Below, piece after piece: positions 1 through 9,154 of a stretch of DNA of 64,000 bases; within the stretch, counting starts at the first letter, position 1, and each line of letters starts with the position of its first letter. The stretch is from Pseudomonas sp. PDM05 (GTDB taxonomy: Bacteria; Pseudomonadota; Gammaproteobacteria; Pseudomonadales; Pseudomonadaceae): NCBI RefSeq assembly GCF_014851685.1, contig NZ_JACVAC010000005.1:124001-188000 (forward strand). Reading direction: 5' to 3'. The notes under the pieces were generated by a model, which did not search any database, was not told where the DNA came from, and worked only from the letters and a program-made list of their open reading frames with translations. Made by a program: the position numbers and the translations under genes.

Positions 1-1842
1 TGGATTGATGACTGCGGTCTTGCACTTGGGCATCGACGTTTGGCGATAGTCGATCTCACGAGTGCTGGCCACCAGCCCATGCACTCAGCAGATCAACGAT
101 ACGTCCTGACGTTCAATGGCGAAATTTATAATCATAACCAGCTCCGTAGTCAGCTAGCTGATGAAGGTGCCTCTGTGGCGTGGAGCGGGCATTCAGATAC
201 TGAGGTTTTGCTTGAGTGCCTAGTTCGATGGGGTGTTGATAAAGCCCTAAAGGCGTCGGTGGGGATGTTTGCGTTTGCACTTTGGGACAGGCATGAGCAA
301 ATACTGACGCTCGCACGGGACCGTATGGGTGAAAAGCCACTTTATTGGGGCTGGCAAGGTGATGTTCTTTTATTTGGATCCGAGTTGAGTGCCATAAAAG
401 CATATCCAGGATTCAAGGCAGAAGTTGACCGTAATTCCTTGGCGCTTATGTTGCGCTACAGCTGTATTCCTGCACCCTACAGCATTTTCAAAAATATCAA
501 CAAGCTTCGTCCTGGTCATTACATCACGCTGAATTTGGGCAACCCAAGTGCAGCTAAAGATGCTGGTCCGCAGGCATATTGGTCTGTAAATAGTGTCGTA
601 GAAGCAGGGCTCGCGAACCCCTTTGAAGGTTCCGAAGTTGAGGCTACGGATGCATTGGAAAGTACACTTCTACATAGTATCGGTCAACAGATGCTTGCTG
701 ATGTACCTCTCGGTGCGTTCCTGAGTGGTGGTGTCGACAGTAGTGTGGTTGTTGCATTAATGCAGGCCCAAAGTACACGTGCGGTTCGCACGTTTACTAT
801 CGGTTTCGATGAGGCTGCATATGATGAAGCCATATATGCTAAAGCAGTAGCGAAGCATCTGGGCACAGATCATTCCGAACTTTATGTTCGTCCTCAAGAT
901 GCACTTAGAGTTATTCCTGGATTGGCGTCGATTTATTCTGAGCCTTTCAGTGATAGCTCCCAGATTCCAACTTTTCTTGTTAGTCAAATGGCCCGACAAG
1001 ACGTGACTGTAGTTCTTAGTGGCGATGGTGGCGATGAGTTGTTTGGTGGTTATAATCGTTATTTGACCGCGCGTAAAGTTTGGCAGCGCATGCACCGTCT
1101 GCCTGGGTTTGCGCGTAGTGGCGCTTCCAAAATCTTGCGGTCTCTTTCTCCAGCTAGCTGGGATCGCCTATTTGCATTAACTAAACCTCTGTTACCAGAG
1201 CGGATGCATTTGGTAACCCCGGGAGATAAGGCTCATAAGCTCGCATCGGTACTTGGGCTTACCAGTGGGGAAGCGTTTTATCATCAACTGAATAGTCACT
1301 GGGACGATCCTGCCAGTGTGGTTATCGGCGCGTGTGAACCTCAAACGCTTTTTACAAATAAAAATGAATGGCCAGCCGCCGATAGCTTTGAGCATTGGAT
1401 GATGGCAATGGATGCACAGATTTATATGCCTGATGACATCCTCGTCAAGGTGGACCGCGCGTCTATGGCTGTGAGCCTTGAATCTCGGGTGCCGATGCTT
1501 GATCATCGGGTGGTTGAGCTGGCCTGGCGGATGCCGTTGGAATACAAGATACGTGGTGGTCAAGGTAAATGGTTGTTACGAGAGGTGCTGTACCGTCACG
1601 TTCCTAAAGATCTTATCGAGCGCCCGAAGCAAGGTTTTGGCATCCCGCTGGACAGTTGGTTGAGAGGACCTTTACGAGAGTGGGCTGAGGAGCTCTTGGA
1701 TGAATCGCGGCTCCGACGAGAAGGCTACCTTCACCCAGAGCCGATTCGCCGTAAGTGGGCGGAGCACTTGAGTGGGCGGAAAAATTGGCAACATCATTTG
1801 TGGGACATTTTGATGTTTCAGGCGTGGTTGGCGGAACAATGA
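1..1842 (+). CDS. asnB: Asparagine synthase (glutamine-hydrolysing)-like protein, 5' end outside window
   Basis: The reading frame is open from base 1, so the gene enters from upstream. The first visible residues include [10 protein letters not shown], normally near residue 50 of this family, so roughly 45 residues, including the catalytic Cys2, are missing only because of the window edge. The N-terminal glutaminase (Ntn) domain is followed by the synthetase domain with its pyrophosphate loop SGGVDSS near base 724 and [13 protein letters not shown] near base 1015. The family transfers glutamine ammonia to a carboxylate using ATP. In O-antigen loci such enzymes often amidate a sugar acid rather than make free asparagine; that role is inferred here from the glycan neighbours. 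The stop lies one base before the next start, so the two are probably co-translated. Confidence 0.88.
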   Translation, partial: WIDDCGLALGHRRLAIVDLTSAGHQPMHSADQRYVLTFNGEIYNHNQLRSQLADEGASVAWSGHSDTEVLLECLVRWGVDKALKASVGMFAFALWDRHEQILTLARDRMGEKPLYWGWQGDVLLFGSELSAIKAYPGFKAEVDRNSLALMLRYSCIPAPYSIFKNINKLRPGHYITLNLGNPSAAKDAGPQAYWSVNSVVEAGLANPFEGSEVEATDALESTLLHSIGQQMLADVPLGAFLSGGVDSSVVVALMQAQSTRAVRTFTIGFDEAAYDEAIYAKAVAKHLGTDHSELYVRPQDALRVIPGLASIYSEPFSDSSQIPTFLVSQMARQDVTVVLSGDGGDELFGGYNRYLTARKVWQRMHRLPGFARSGASKILRSLSPASWDRLFALTKPLLPERMHLVTPGDKAHKLASVLGLTSGEAFYHQLNSHWDDPASVVIGACEPQTLFTNKNEWPAADSFEHWMMAMDAQIYMPDDILVKVDRASMAVSLESRVPMLDHRVVELAWRMPLEYKIRGGQGKWLLREVLYRHVPKDLIERPKQGFGIPLDSWLRGPLREWAEELLDESRLRREGYLHPEPIRRKWAEHLSGRKNWQHHLWDILMFQAWLAEQ

Positions 1843-1843
1843 T

Positions 1844-2971
1844 ATGAAATTTCTTGTGATTGCTAGCTACGCGGACTCATTGATTAATTTTCGGGGACCT
1901 TTGTTGGATGCTTTGCTTGCGAGAGGTCTCTCGGTGAGTGTTGCTGCTCCAGGGTTACCCGCTGGAAGTGCCGTTAGAGCAGATCTGGAAAGCAAAGGTA
2001 TAACAGTATACGAAATACCTTTGCAGCGTGTGGGAACGAACCCGTTCGCAGATCTCATGGCGTTTATCTCGCTTTGTAAGCTAATGGTGCGCGTCAATCC
2101 AGAAGCCGTCCTGGCTTATACAGTGAAACCAGTAATCTATGGCTTGCTGGCCGCGCGCCTGATGAGAGTTCGCCGTCGTTTTGCGCTCATTACCGGCTTA
2201 GGTTACGCGTTTCAACACGCGACTAATCCGGGGCGTGGTGGACGCGGATTGCTCCAGTCGCTGGTGCAGCATTTGTATGCATTGGCGCTGCGACCTGCTA
2301 CGAGGGTTTTCTTTCAGAACCCTGATGATGAGGCGCTTTTCAAGGAGATGCGATTAATCGCTTCCGAGACACCGTCTACGGTCGTAAACGGCTCAGGTGT
2401 CGATCTTAGCAATTTTGGTGTCGTACCACTCCCCGGATCGGTCAGTTTTCTTTTAATCGCCCGACTTCTTGGCGATAAAGGGGTACGTGAGTTCGTTGCG
2501 GCCGCCCGGGCCGTTAAGGCCAAGCATGAGGGCGTTGTATTCAAGATTGTGGGATGGATCGACGAAAATCCCGACAAGATTTCACCTGACGAATTAGACG
2601 CGTGGATTGCTGACGGTACAGTTCAGTTTCTCGGGCGTCTGAAAGATGTCCGCCCCGCAATTTCTGATTCAAGCGTGTATGTTCTGCCCTCTTATCGTGA
2701 GGGAACTCCTCGTACAGTACTTGAGGCGATGGCCATGGGCAGGCCTATTATTACCACCGATGCACCAGGCTGCAGAGAGACTGTTATTGACGGCGAAAAT
2801 GGGTTCTTGATACCAGTGAAGGACGTCAGTGAACTCACAGCGGCGATGTTGCGTTTCGTCGAGTGCCCCGAGCTCATCCAGACGATGGGGAAGCAGTCCC
2901 GGCATTTGTGCGAGATTAAGTACGACGTGAAAAAGGTCAACGAAGTTATGTTGGATGGAATGGGTATTTAG
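1844..2971 (+). CDS. Family 4 glycosyltransferase of the O-antigen/surface glycan cluster
   Basis: A 375-residue GT-B fold retaining glycosyltransferase. The N-terminal half begins MKFLVIASYADSLINFRG, typical of PglA/WbpH-like GT4 enzymes. The C-terminal half holds the nucleotide-sugar signature around YREGTPRTVLEAMAMG, with the paired glutamates of the E-x7-E motif. It would act at the cytoplasmic membrane face, adding a sugar to an undecaprenyl-linked intermediate. It starts one base after the asparagine synthase stop and is followed by a PglC-like initiating transferase, so it probably adds the second or a later sugar of the repeat unit. Donor and linkage cannot be read from sequence. Confidence 0.87.
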   Translation: MKFLVIASYADSLINFRGPLLDALLARGLSVSVAAPGLPAGSAVRADLESKGITVYEIPLQRVGTNPFADLMAFISLCKLMVRVNPEAVLAYTVKPVIYGLLAARLMRVRRRFALITGLGYAFQHATNPGRGGRGLLQSLVQHLYALALRPATRVFFQNPDDEALFKEMRLIASETPSTVVNGSGVDLSNFGVVPLPGSVSFLLIARLLGDKGVREFVAAARAVKAKHEGVVFKIVGWIDENPDKISPDELDAWIADGTVQFLGRLKDVRPAISDSSVYVLPSYREGTPRTVLEAMAMGRPIITTDAPGCRETVIDGENGFLIPVKDVSELTAAMLRFVECPELIQTMGKQSRHLCEIKYDVKKVNEVMLDGMGI

Positions 2972-3067
2972 TGCTTGTAAACCATAGGATGTGGCTTGGA
3001 ATCTATGGTGTTTGTGTTTTTGTTAGCACAGGGTTGAAGCCAGCCTTATTTCTCTACTGGGTAGATT

Positions 3068-3661
3068 ATGCTTAAGCGTTCATTTGATATTTTTGCATCT
3101 GTATGCGGTCTTTTTTTATTTGCTCCAGTCATGATTGTCGTGGCTTGGTTCGTCAGGAAGAAGCTTGGGTCGCCGGTGCTGTTTAAGCAGGTCAGACCGG
3201 GGCTGAATGGCAAACCCTTTACGCTGGTCAAATTTCGTACTATGCGTGATGATTGCGATCAACATGGAGTTCCGCTGGCCGATTCTGATCGCCTGACCAG
3301 ATTCGGTCGCTTCTTGCGCTCCACCAGCCTTGATGAATTGCCTAGCCTTCTGAACGTACTCAAGGGGGACATGAGTATCGTCGGCCCTAGGCCGTTATTG
3401 ATGGAGTATTTGCCTTTGTATAGTGCTGAGCAGTATCGGCGCCACGATGTAAGACCTGGCATCACTGGCTGGGCTCAGGTAAATGGACGCAACTCCCTTA
3501 GCTGGGAAGAAAAATTTAAACTCGATATTTGGTATGTTGAAAGAAGATCGCTCTGGATAGATCTTAAAATAATCGTGATGACTGTCAAGAAGGTTTTCGT
3601 CAGAGAGGGTATTAGTGCTGACGGCGTAGCAACAATGAATAAGTTTACAGGCACTAAGTGA
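3068..3661 (+). CDS. PglC-like initiating phosphoglycosyl transferase (small monotopic PGT)
   Basis: A 197-residue protein, the length of the minimal monotopic PGT family. An N-terminal hydrophobic hairpin (about residues 8-28) is followed by a basic stretch, KFRTMRD, then VGPRPLL and PGITGWAQVNGRN, the conserved catalytic-domain motifs. Members transfer a phospho-sugar from a UDP-sugar to undecaprenyl phosphate, the first membrane step of glycan assembly. PglC uses UDP-diNAc-bacillosamine; WcaJ-type relatives are longer with extra TM helices, absent here. The neighbouring aminotransferase and 4,6-dehydratase fit a UDP-4-amino-4,6-dideoxy-HexNAc-type donor, which is inference. The ribosome site before the ATG is weak. 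Confidence 0.88.
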   Translation: MLKRSFDIFASVCGLFLFAPVMIVVAWFVRKKLGSPVLFKQVRPGLNGKPFTLVKFRTMRDDCDQHGVPLADSDRLTRFGRFLRSTSLDELPSLLNVLKGDMSIVGPRPLLMEYLPLYSAEQYRRHDVRPGITGWAQVNGRNSLSWEEKFKLDIWYVERRSLWIDLKIIVMTVKKVFVREGISADGVATMNKFTGTK

Positions 3662-3744
3662 AAAAGGACTGATGCACCTGGGCGCTGTAAATTAGCCGAT
3701 CAGTGTTGCATGCTTTTGCTTTTATAAATACATAAGGAGTTTCC

Positions 3745-4923
3745 ATGTTAGGAACAACATTTTCTCCCTGGCCTTCTTTCACGGTAGAGGAAGCAGACGC
3801 TGTCCGCGATGTGGTTCTATCAAATAAGGTCAACTACTGGACGGGGCAGGAAACGCGTCAGTTCGAGGCGGAATTCGCTACCTGGTCGGGCGTCAATCAT
3901 GCTGTTGCGCTCGCAAACGGGACTGTTGCGTTGGACGTAGCGCTGGTAGCTCTAGGCATTGGTTCCGGTGATGAGGTCATCGTAACCTCCAGAACATTCC
4001 TTGCGTCTGTTTCTTCCATTGTGAACGCAGGTGCCATCCCTGTGTTCGCTGATGTGGATCTTGACTCGCAAAACATCACAGCGAAGTCTGTTGAAGCAGT
4101 GATTACTCCACGTACACGAGCAGTGATCTGTGTACACCTTGCCGGCTGGCCATGTGATATGGATCCAATCATGAGCCTTGCTGCCGAACATGACTTGAAA
4201 GTCATTGAGGACTGTGCGCAGGCGCACGGGGCTTACTATAAGGGCCGGCCAGTTGGCTCCATAGGCCATATCGGAGCATGGTCCTTCTGTCAGGATAAAA
4301 TCATGAGCACCGGCGGCGAAGGTGGCATGGTCACGACTAACGACCGCGATCTTTGGGCGAAGATGTGGTCGTACAAGGATCATGGCAAGAGTTGGGAGGC
4401 TGTGTACGAGCGCTCCCATGCCCCTGGTTTTCGCTGGGTACATGAAAGTTTTGGTACCAATTGGCGTATGCTTGAGGTGCAGGCTGTAATTGGTCGTATT
4501 CAGTTGCGCCGGATGGAAGCATGGCACGCTCAGCGTGCACAGAATGCGCAGAGCATTTGGGAGGCTGCACGTCGGTTGCCTGCGTTGAGAGTCCCCGACT
4601 TTCCTGAAGGTGATGTTCACGCTGCCTATAAGTGTTATTTCTTTGTACGCCCAGAACGTTTAAGAGAAGGCTGGTCCCGTGATCGTATCTTGAGCGAATT
4701 CGCGGCACGCGGCGTTCCTGCCTTTTCAGGATCGTGCTCTGAGGTCTATCTCGAAAAAGCATTCGACAACACCGGGTGGCGACCAGCAAAAAGGCTCCCC
4801 AACGCCAAAGAGCTAGGTGAGACGAGTTTGATGCTTCTCGTCCATCCAACGTTGACGGAAAGTGAAATTCAGATGACTTGCAGAGTATTGACAGACATAG
4901 TGGGTGAGGCATCAATCCAATAA
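3745..4923 (+). CDS. DegT/DnrJ/EryC1/StrS-family sugar aminotransferase
   Basis: A 392-residue PLP-dependent enzyme. The likely Schiff-base lysine is K185 in the segment SFCQDKIMSTGGEGG, where the family places it. Members aminate 4-keto (or 3-keto) nucleotide sugars using glutamate. A good ribosome site (AAGGAG at about 3735) precedes the ATG. The gene sits directly upstream of a WbpM-type dehydratase that would supply a UDP-4-keto-6-deoxy-HexNAc, so a PglE-like 4-amination is the natural reading. No N-acetyltransferase of the PglD type is visible in the window, leaving the fate of the new amine open. Confidence 0.88.
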   Translation: MLGTTFSPWPSFTVEEADAVRDVVLSNKVNYWTGQETRQFEAEFATWSGVNHAVALANGTVALDVALVALGIGSGDEVIVTSRTFLASVSSIVNAGAIPVFADVDLDSQNITAKSVEAVITPRTRAVICVHLAGWPCDMDPIMSLAAEHDLKVIEDCAQAHGAYYKGRPVGSIGHIGAWSFCQDKIMSTGGEGGMVTTNDRDLWAKMWSYKDHGKSWEAVYERSHAPGFRWVHESFGTNWRMLEVQAVIGRIQLRRMEAWHAQRAQNAQSIWEAARRLPALRVPDFPEGDVHAAYKCYFFVRPERLREGWSRDRILSEFAARGVPAFSGSCSEVYLEKAFDNTGWRPAKRLPNAKELGETSLMLLVHPTLTESEIQMTCRVLTDIVGEASIQ

Positions 4924-4993
4924 TTGTGTGAGATGGCGCAATGATGGTCAGAATGAAGATTTCGCTGGGAGCAAAATAGTGTTCAAGGGGTAT

Positions 4994-6988
4994 ATGGATC
5001 GCATACGAGCGTACTTGCTGAGTCTTCCTCGAAGACAAAAACGGGTCTTGCAGGTGATCACGGATGTGATTTTGGTCTGGAGTGCGCTTTGGCTTGCGTT
5101 CGTTGTGCGCCTGGGAATAGACGAAATGACCAATCCGGTCAGGCTGCATCTGTGGTTGTTCGTCTGTGCGCCGGTCGTCGCCATCCCCTTGTTCATTCGG
5201 TTTGGAATGTACCGCGCTGTGATGCGGTACTTCGGTAATGATGCGCTCATCGCTATCATCAAAGCTGTTTGTCTCTCATCTCTTATTCTAGGTGTGATTG
5301 TTTATTGGTTCAGTAATCATCAGAGTGTTATTCCAAGGTCCATTATTTTTAATTACTGGTGGTTAAGTCTAATAATGGTGGGCGGTTTGCGCTTGGCGAT
5401 GCGACAGTATTTCTTGGGTGATTGGTTCGCGGCTGCTCAGCATGTTCCATTTACCAGTCGAGAAAACGGTCTTCCGCGAGTTGCGATTTATGGTGCCGGT
5501 GCCGCGGGTAACCAACTAGTTGCTGCTTTACGAATGGGTCGTGTAATGCGGCCTGTAGCGTTCATTGACGATGACGACAGTATTTCCGATCGTGTCATTT
5601 CGGGTTTGCAGGTATACAAACCGCGTCATATTCAGCGAATGATCGATGCTACAGGTGCTCAAGAGATTCTATTGGCGATCCCTTCTTCCAATCGTGGTCG
5701 CCGTCGTGAGATTTTGGGGCTTCTTGAGAAGTATCCTCTGCATGTGCGTAGCGTTCCCGGATTCATGGACCTTGCGAGCGGTCGTGTAAAGGTTGACGAT
5801 ATTCAGGAAGTCGATATAGCCGATCTTTTAGGACGTGATGCTGTCCCGGCCCAAGCGGAACTACTGGAGCATTGCATTAAAGGGCAAACGGTTTTGGTTA
5901 CCGGTGCTGGTGGTTCGATTGGTTCTGAGTTATGTAGGCAGATTCTGGAGCTTCGTCCTACTACTCTGTTGATGTTCGAACACAGTGAATTCAATCTTTA
6001 TTGCATTTTATCTGAGTTGGAGCAACGCATTGCGCGCGAGTCGCTGATTGTTAGAGTCCTACCGATCCTAGGATCTGTTCGTGATCCAGCGAAGCTGCTG
6101 GACGTGATGAAAACCTGGCATGTAGATACTGTTTATCATGCTGCGGCTTACAAGCACGTGCCGATGGTTGAGCATAATATTGCTGAAGGGGTACTGAATA
6201 ATGTAATCGGTACCTTGAATACTGCACAGGCAGCGCTGCAGGCCGGAGTTGCCAATTTCGTATTGATTTCTACTGATAAAGCGGTGCGGCCAACTAACGT
6301 TATGGGAAGTACCAAGCGGTTGGCCGAAATGACGCTACAGGCCCTCAGTCAGGAAGTGGCGCCTGTGATGTTTGGTGAAAAGGCAAACGTCTCTCGTGTC
6401 AATAAAACACGTTTCACCATGGTTCGTTTTGGCAATGTGCTAGGGTCATCCGGATCAGTCATTCCCTTATTCCATAAACAGATCAAGTCTGGGGGGCCGC
6501 TAACGGTTACCCATCCTAAAATTACCCGGTATTTCATGACCATTCCTGAGGCTGCCCAGTTGGTTATTCAAGCTGGTTCGATGGGGCAGGGCGGCGATGT
6601 GTTTGTACTCGACATGGGGGAGCCGGTTAGGATCGTTGAATTGGCGGAAAAAATGATTCACCTCTCAGGCTTGAGTCTGCGGTCTGAGAAAAATCCTCAT
6701 GGAGACATTGCAATAGAGTTCAGCGGTCTGCGGCCCGGAGAGAAACTTTATGAGGAATTGCTGATCGGCGATAACGTAGTCGGAACTCAGCATCCAATGA
6801 TTATGAGTGCCAGTGAGGATCACATCGCCTGGGATGTCCTGAAGACAAAGTTGAGTGAACTACTCGACGCTATTCATCACGATGACTATGGTCGGGTACG
6901 ACAATTACTTCGTGATACGGTGAGCGGATATTCACCTGACGGCGAGATAGTCGATTGGGTTTATCAACAACGTCGACAGGAACCATAA
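4994..6988 (+). CDS. wbpM: WbpM/FlaA1-like membrane-bound UDP-sugar 4,6-dehydratase
   Basis: A 664-residue protein: about four N-terminal transmembrane helices (first 140 residues), a nucleotide-binding CoA-binding-like domain, then a C-terminal short-chain dehydrogenase domain with GAGGSIGSELCRQ and STDKAVRPTNVMGSTKR. The usual YxxxK is MxxxK, as in WbpM/PglF-type UDP-GlcNAc C6-dehydratases. It makes the UDP-4-keto-6-deoxy sugar used by the aminotransferase. Start chosen at ATG 4994, just after AAGGGG, because homologues begin MDRxRAxLLxLPRRxK; GTG 4979 is the alternative. In P. aeruginosa wbpM closes the O-antigen locus next to a comEA-like gene; here three extra genes intervene. Confidence 0.9.
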   Translation: MDRIRAYLLSLPRRQKRVLQVITDVILVWSALWLAFVVRLGIDEMTNPVRLHLWLFVCAPVVAIPLFIRFGMYRAVMRYFGNDALIAIIKAVCLSSLILGVIVYWFSNHQSVIPRSIIFNYWWLSLIMVGGLRLAMRQYFLGDWFAAAQHVPFTSRENGLPRVAIYGAGAAGNQLVAALRMGRVMRPVAFIDDDDSISDRVISGLQVYKPRHIQRMIDATGAQEILLAIPSSNRGRRREILGLLEKYPLHVRSVPGFMDLASGRVKVDDIQEVDIADLLGRDAVPAQAELLEHCIKGQTVLVTGAGGSIGSELCRQILELRPTTLLMFEHSEFNLYCILSELEQRIARESLIVRVLPILGSVRDPAKLLDVMKTWHVDTVYHAAAYKHVPMVEHNIAEGVLNNVIGTLNTAQAALQAGVANFVLISTDKAVRPTNVMGSTKRLAEMTLQALSQEVAPVMFGEKANVSRVNKTRFTMVRFGNVLGSSGSVIPLFHKQIKSGGPLTVTHPKITRYFMTIPEAAQLVIQAGSMGQGGDVFVLDMGEPVRIVELAEKMIHLSGLSLRSEKNPHGDIAIEFSGLRPGEKLYEELLIGDNVVGTQHPMIMSASEDHIAWDVLKTKLSELLDAIHHDDYGRVRQLLRDTVSGYSPDGEIVDWVYQQRRQEP

Positions 6989-7193
6989 TGGCTATAGTCT
7001 GCCGAGGCGTAGCACAGTGGCATTGATGCGAATGATTGTCTGCTCACTGTCGAGGATCGACATGATCTTCTTAAGTAGCGAGTGTGTTCAGGTTGGAGAG
7101 TAAGGGTGTTCTCTGAATATCTAGCTCTTTTAATTTTAAAGTTTACTTATTTTGCACAGTTTTGGTTTTGTGCCTCATAGATTGGAGTCTGGA

Positions 7194-8261
7194 ATGTCTA
7201 AAATACTTATCGCAGGGGCTGGTGGGGCACCGTCCGAGGGCGTGATCAATTCACTTTTGATGGGGGCCAAAGGCGATACGGTTATTGGAATGGGGTCGGA
7301 GCCTTCAGACCTCGCGTTGTCAAAGGCAAGTAAGAAGTTTTATATTCCGTACGCCAACACGCCAGAGTACCAGGGCAAGCTGATTCAACTATTAAATGCC
7401 GAGAAGCCAGATTTAGTTCACTTCCAGAACGATCTTGAGATTTTTCATGCCTCTTTGATACGTGATGAAATTCTTGCAACGGGTACAAAGTTGTTTATGC
7501 CCAGTCATGAAGTTATCGATACGTGCGTGCATAAGCATAAGTCTTACGAAGCTTTCAAGCGCGCAGGCATTACAGTGCCCCGCAATATTATGATCAACGA
7601 CGAGCAGGATCTGCGAGAGGCATTCAAATCCCTCGGGAATGTTGACGGTAAAATTTGGTTGCGTGCGTCCTCTATTGGGGGGGGGGGCAAGGGGGCGATA
7701 CCTACCAATGACTTTGCCTTGGCTAAGTCGTGGATTGATCATTATAACGGTTGGGGGGATTTTGTAGCTGCTGAGTTGCTCACACCCAACACTATTACAT
7801 GGCTTTCTATCTGGCACGAAGGTGATTTGGTTGTAGCGCAATCACGTGAGCGTAGAAGTTGGACTCATGGCAATAGAAGTATTTCTGGTGTTACAGGTGT
7901 CACGAAAGTTGGGGTTACCTGCGCTAACGATAAAGCCACTGAAGTAGCAATTAACTGTATAAAGGCTGTTTCAGAAAAGCCGCATGGTATATTTGGTGTG
8001 GACATGGCGTATGGTTTTGATGGTGTGCCAAATCCTACTGAAATCAATATTTCCAGATTTTTCACAACCGTGCAGTTTTTTACCGAGGCAGGTTTGAATA
8101 TGCCTGAGATTTTCAAGGATATTGCACTGCACGGGGAGTTTCCTCAGCTAGAGTCCATCATCAATCCTTTGCCAAATGACCTTATGTGGCTGCGCGGTAT
8201 GGATACGCCTCCAAGGTTGACTACCGAGCAAGGTATTCGAGATGAGATTATCTTCATATGA
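7194..8261 (+). CDS. ATP-grasp domain ligase, carbamoyl-phosphate-synthase-like
   Basis: A 355-residue protein with an N-terminal Rossmann-like pre-ATP-grasp region (KILIAGAGGAPSEGVINSL), a central glycine-rich ATP loop (SSIGGGGKGA) and a C-terminal metal site (GVDMAYG...PTEINIS). ATP-grasp enzymes activate a carboxylate as acyl-phosphate and join it to an amine, thiol or other nucleophile. Start ATG 7194 has GGAG six bases upstream. The stop overlaps the next start (ATGA). Acylation of an amino-sugar or building of a glycan substituent is a guess from context. The glycine loop is encoded by an 11-G run, unusual for this genome, which could slip and break the frame. Confidence 0.8.
   Translation: MSKILIAGAGGAPSEGVINSLLMGAKGDTVIGMGSEPSDLALSKASKKFYIPYANTPEYQGKLIQLLNAEKPDLVHFQNDLEIFHASLIRDEILATGTKLFMPSHEVIDTCVHKHKSYEAFKRAGITVPRNIMINDEQDLREAFKSLGNVDGKIWLRASSIGGGGKGAIPTNDFALAKSWIDHYNGWGDFVAAELLTPNTITWLSIWHEGDLVVAQSRERRSWTHGNRSISGVTGVTKVGVTCANDKATEVAINCIKAVSEKPHGIFGVDMAYGFDGVPNPTEINISRFFTTVQFFTEAGLNMPEIFKDIALHGEFPQLESIINPLPNDLMWLRGMDTPPRLTTEQGIRDEIIFI
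7677..7687 (+). repeat. Homopolymeric run of 11 G inside the ATP-grasp gene
   Basis: The codons for the glycine-rich ATP loop read GGG GGG GGG GGC directly after an ATT isoleucine codon, giving eleven consecutive G. Long poly-G tracts in surface-glycan genes are classical slippage sites for phase variation in other genera. A one-base change would frameshift the gene at about residue 165. Read-length error at this tract is the mundane alternative. Confidence 0.9.
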
Positions 8262-9154
8262 ATATTTTAATTACCGGCGCGTCTGGTTTTATTGGCGAGC
8301 GGCTATTAGATGCGGCAATCACGCTGTGGGGGAAGGATAGTGTCACTGCGTTCAGTTCTCGGAAAATCGAGGGCTGTTATAGCATTGTTTATAATAAATC
8401 TTTGCCCGGTTTCGGTTTGCAGGCCGCGGACCTTGCCAGGATCGAAAATGTCGATGTTTTGATCCATGCGGGAGCCTATACTCCGAAAAGTGGCGGCGAA
8501 GCCAATATTTTTAGTGCGTGTAACGGTAATGTTTATTTCACTGAAGAGTTGCTGAAATTACCCTTTGGTAAACTGAGCAGGATATTGTTTGTCAGCACGC
8601 TTGATGTGTATGCATCCGCCACTCCGATCTCGGAGCTTACACCCACTGTGCCTGCGACCTTGTATGGGTGGTCTAAGCTTTACTGCGAACAAATGGTTTC
8701 ACTGTTTGCCCGTGAGAAAAAAATTAATCATACAATTCTGCGCGTCGGCCACGTCTACGGACCAGGTGAGGAGAAATACGCGAAATTCCTACCCAAAACT
8801 ATCGCAAGTATCCTGGCAGGCGGAACTGTTGAGTTGTACGGGGATGGGGCTGAGTTAAGAAGTTTCATTTATATTGATGATGTCGTTACGGCGCTGCTCG
8901 CTGCGGTTGACTTGGCGGAACAGGTTTCTGTCATTAACATCGTCGGTGGTACCGCAGTATCAATCAAAACAGTATTGGATGAGTTGGTTGCAATCAGTGG
9001 TCGGCCCGTTGAAATAGTTCGGCGCGAATTTTCGGGTGTTAAGCGCGACTTTGTTTTTGATACAACGTTGTTAAAGAAATATCTGCTACCTCAAGAGACA
9101 CCTTTCTTGTCGGGGCTGAACGCCGAGTTTGCTTACTTCGAGAGCCTCAAGTGA
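8258..9154 (+). CDS. NAD-dependent epimerase/dehydratase (extended SDR)
   Basis: A 298-residue extended short-chain dehydrogenase/reductase. The NAD-binding motif is GASGFIG (residues 7-13), the catalytic serine lies in LFVSTLDVYAS and the catalytic pair in YGWSK. The family epimerises, reduces or dehydrates nucleotide sugars. The start overlaps the ATP-grasp stop (ATGA) and its own stop overlaps the HAD gene start (GTGA), so the three genes are tightly coupled. The substrate cannot be predicted. Codon use is AT-richer than in the genes after 10 kb, matching the glycan cluster. Confidence 0.85.
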   Translation: MNILITGASGFIGERLLDAAITLWGKDSVTAFSSRKIEGCYSIVYNKSLPGFGLQAADLARIENVDVLIHAGAYTPKSGGEANIFSACNGNVYFTEELLKLPFGKLSRILFVSTLDVYASATPISELTPTVPATLYGWSKLYCEQMVSLFAREKKINHTILRVGHVYGPGEEKYAKFLPKTIASILAGGTVELYGDGAELRSFIYIDDVVTALLAAVDLAEQVSVINIVGGTAVSIKTVLDELVAISGRPVEIVRREFSGVKRDFVFDTTLLKKYLLPQETPFLSGLNAEFAYFESLK

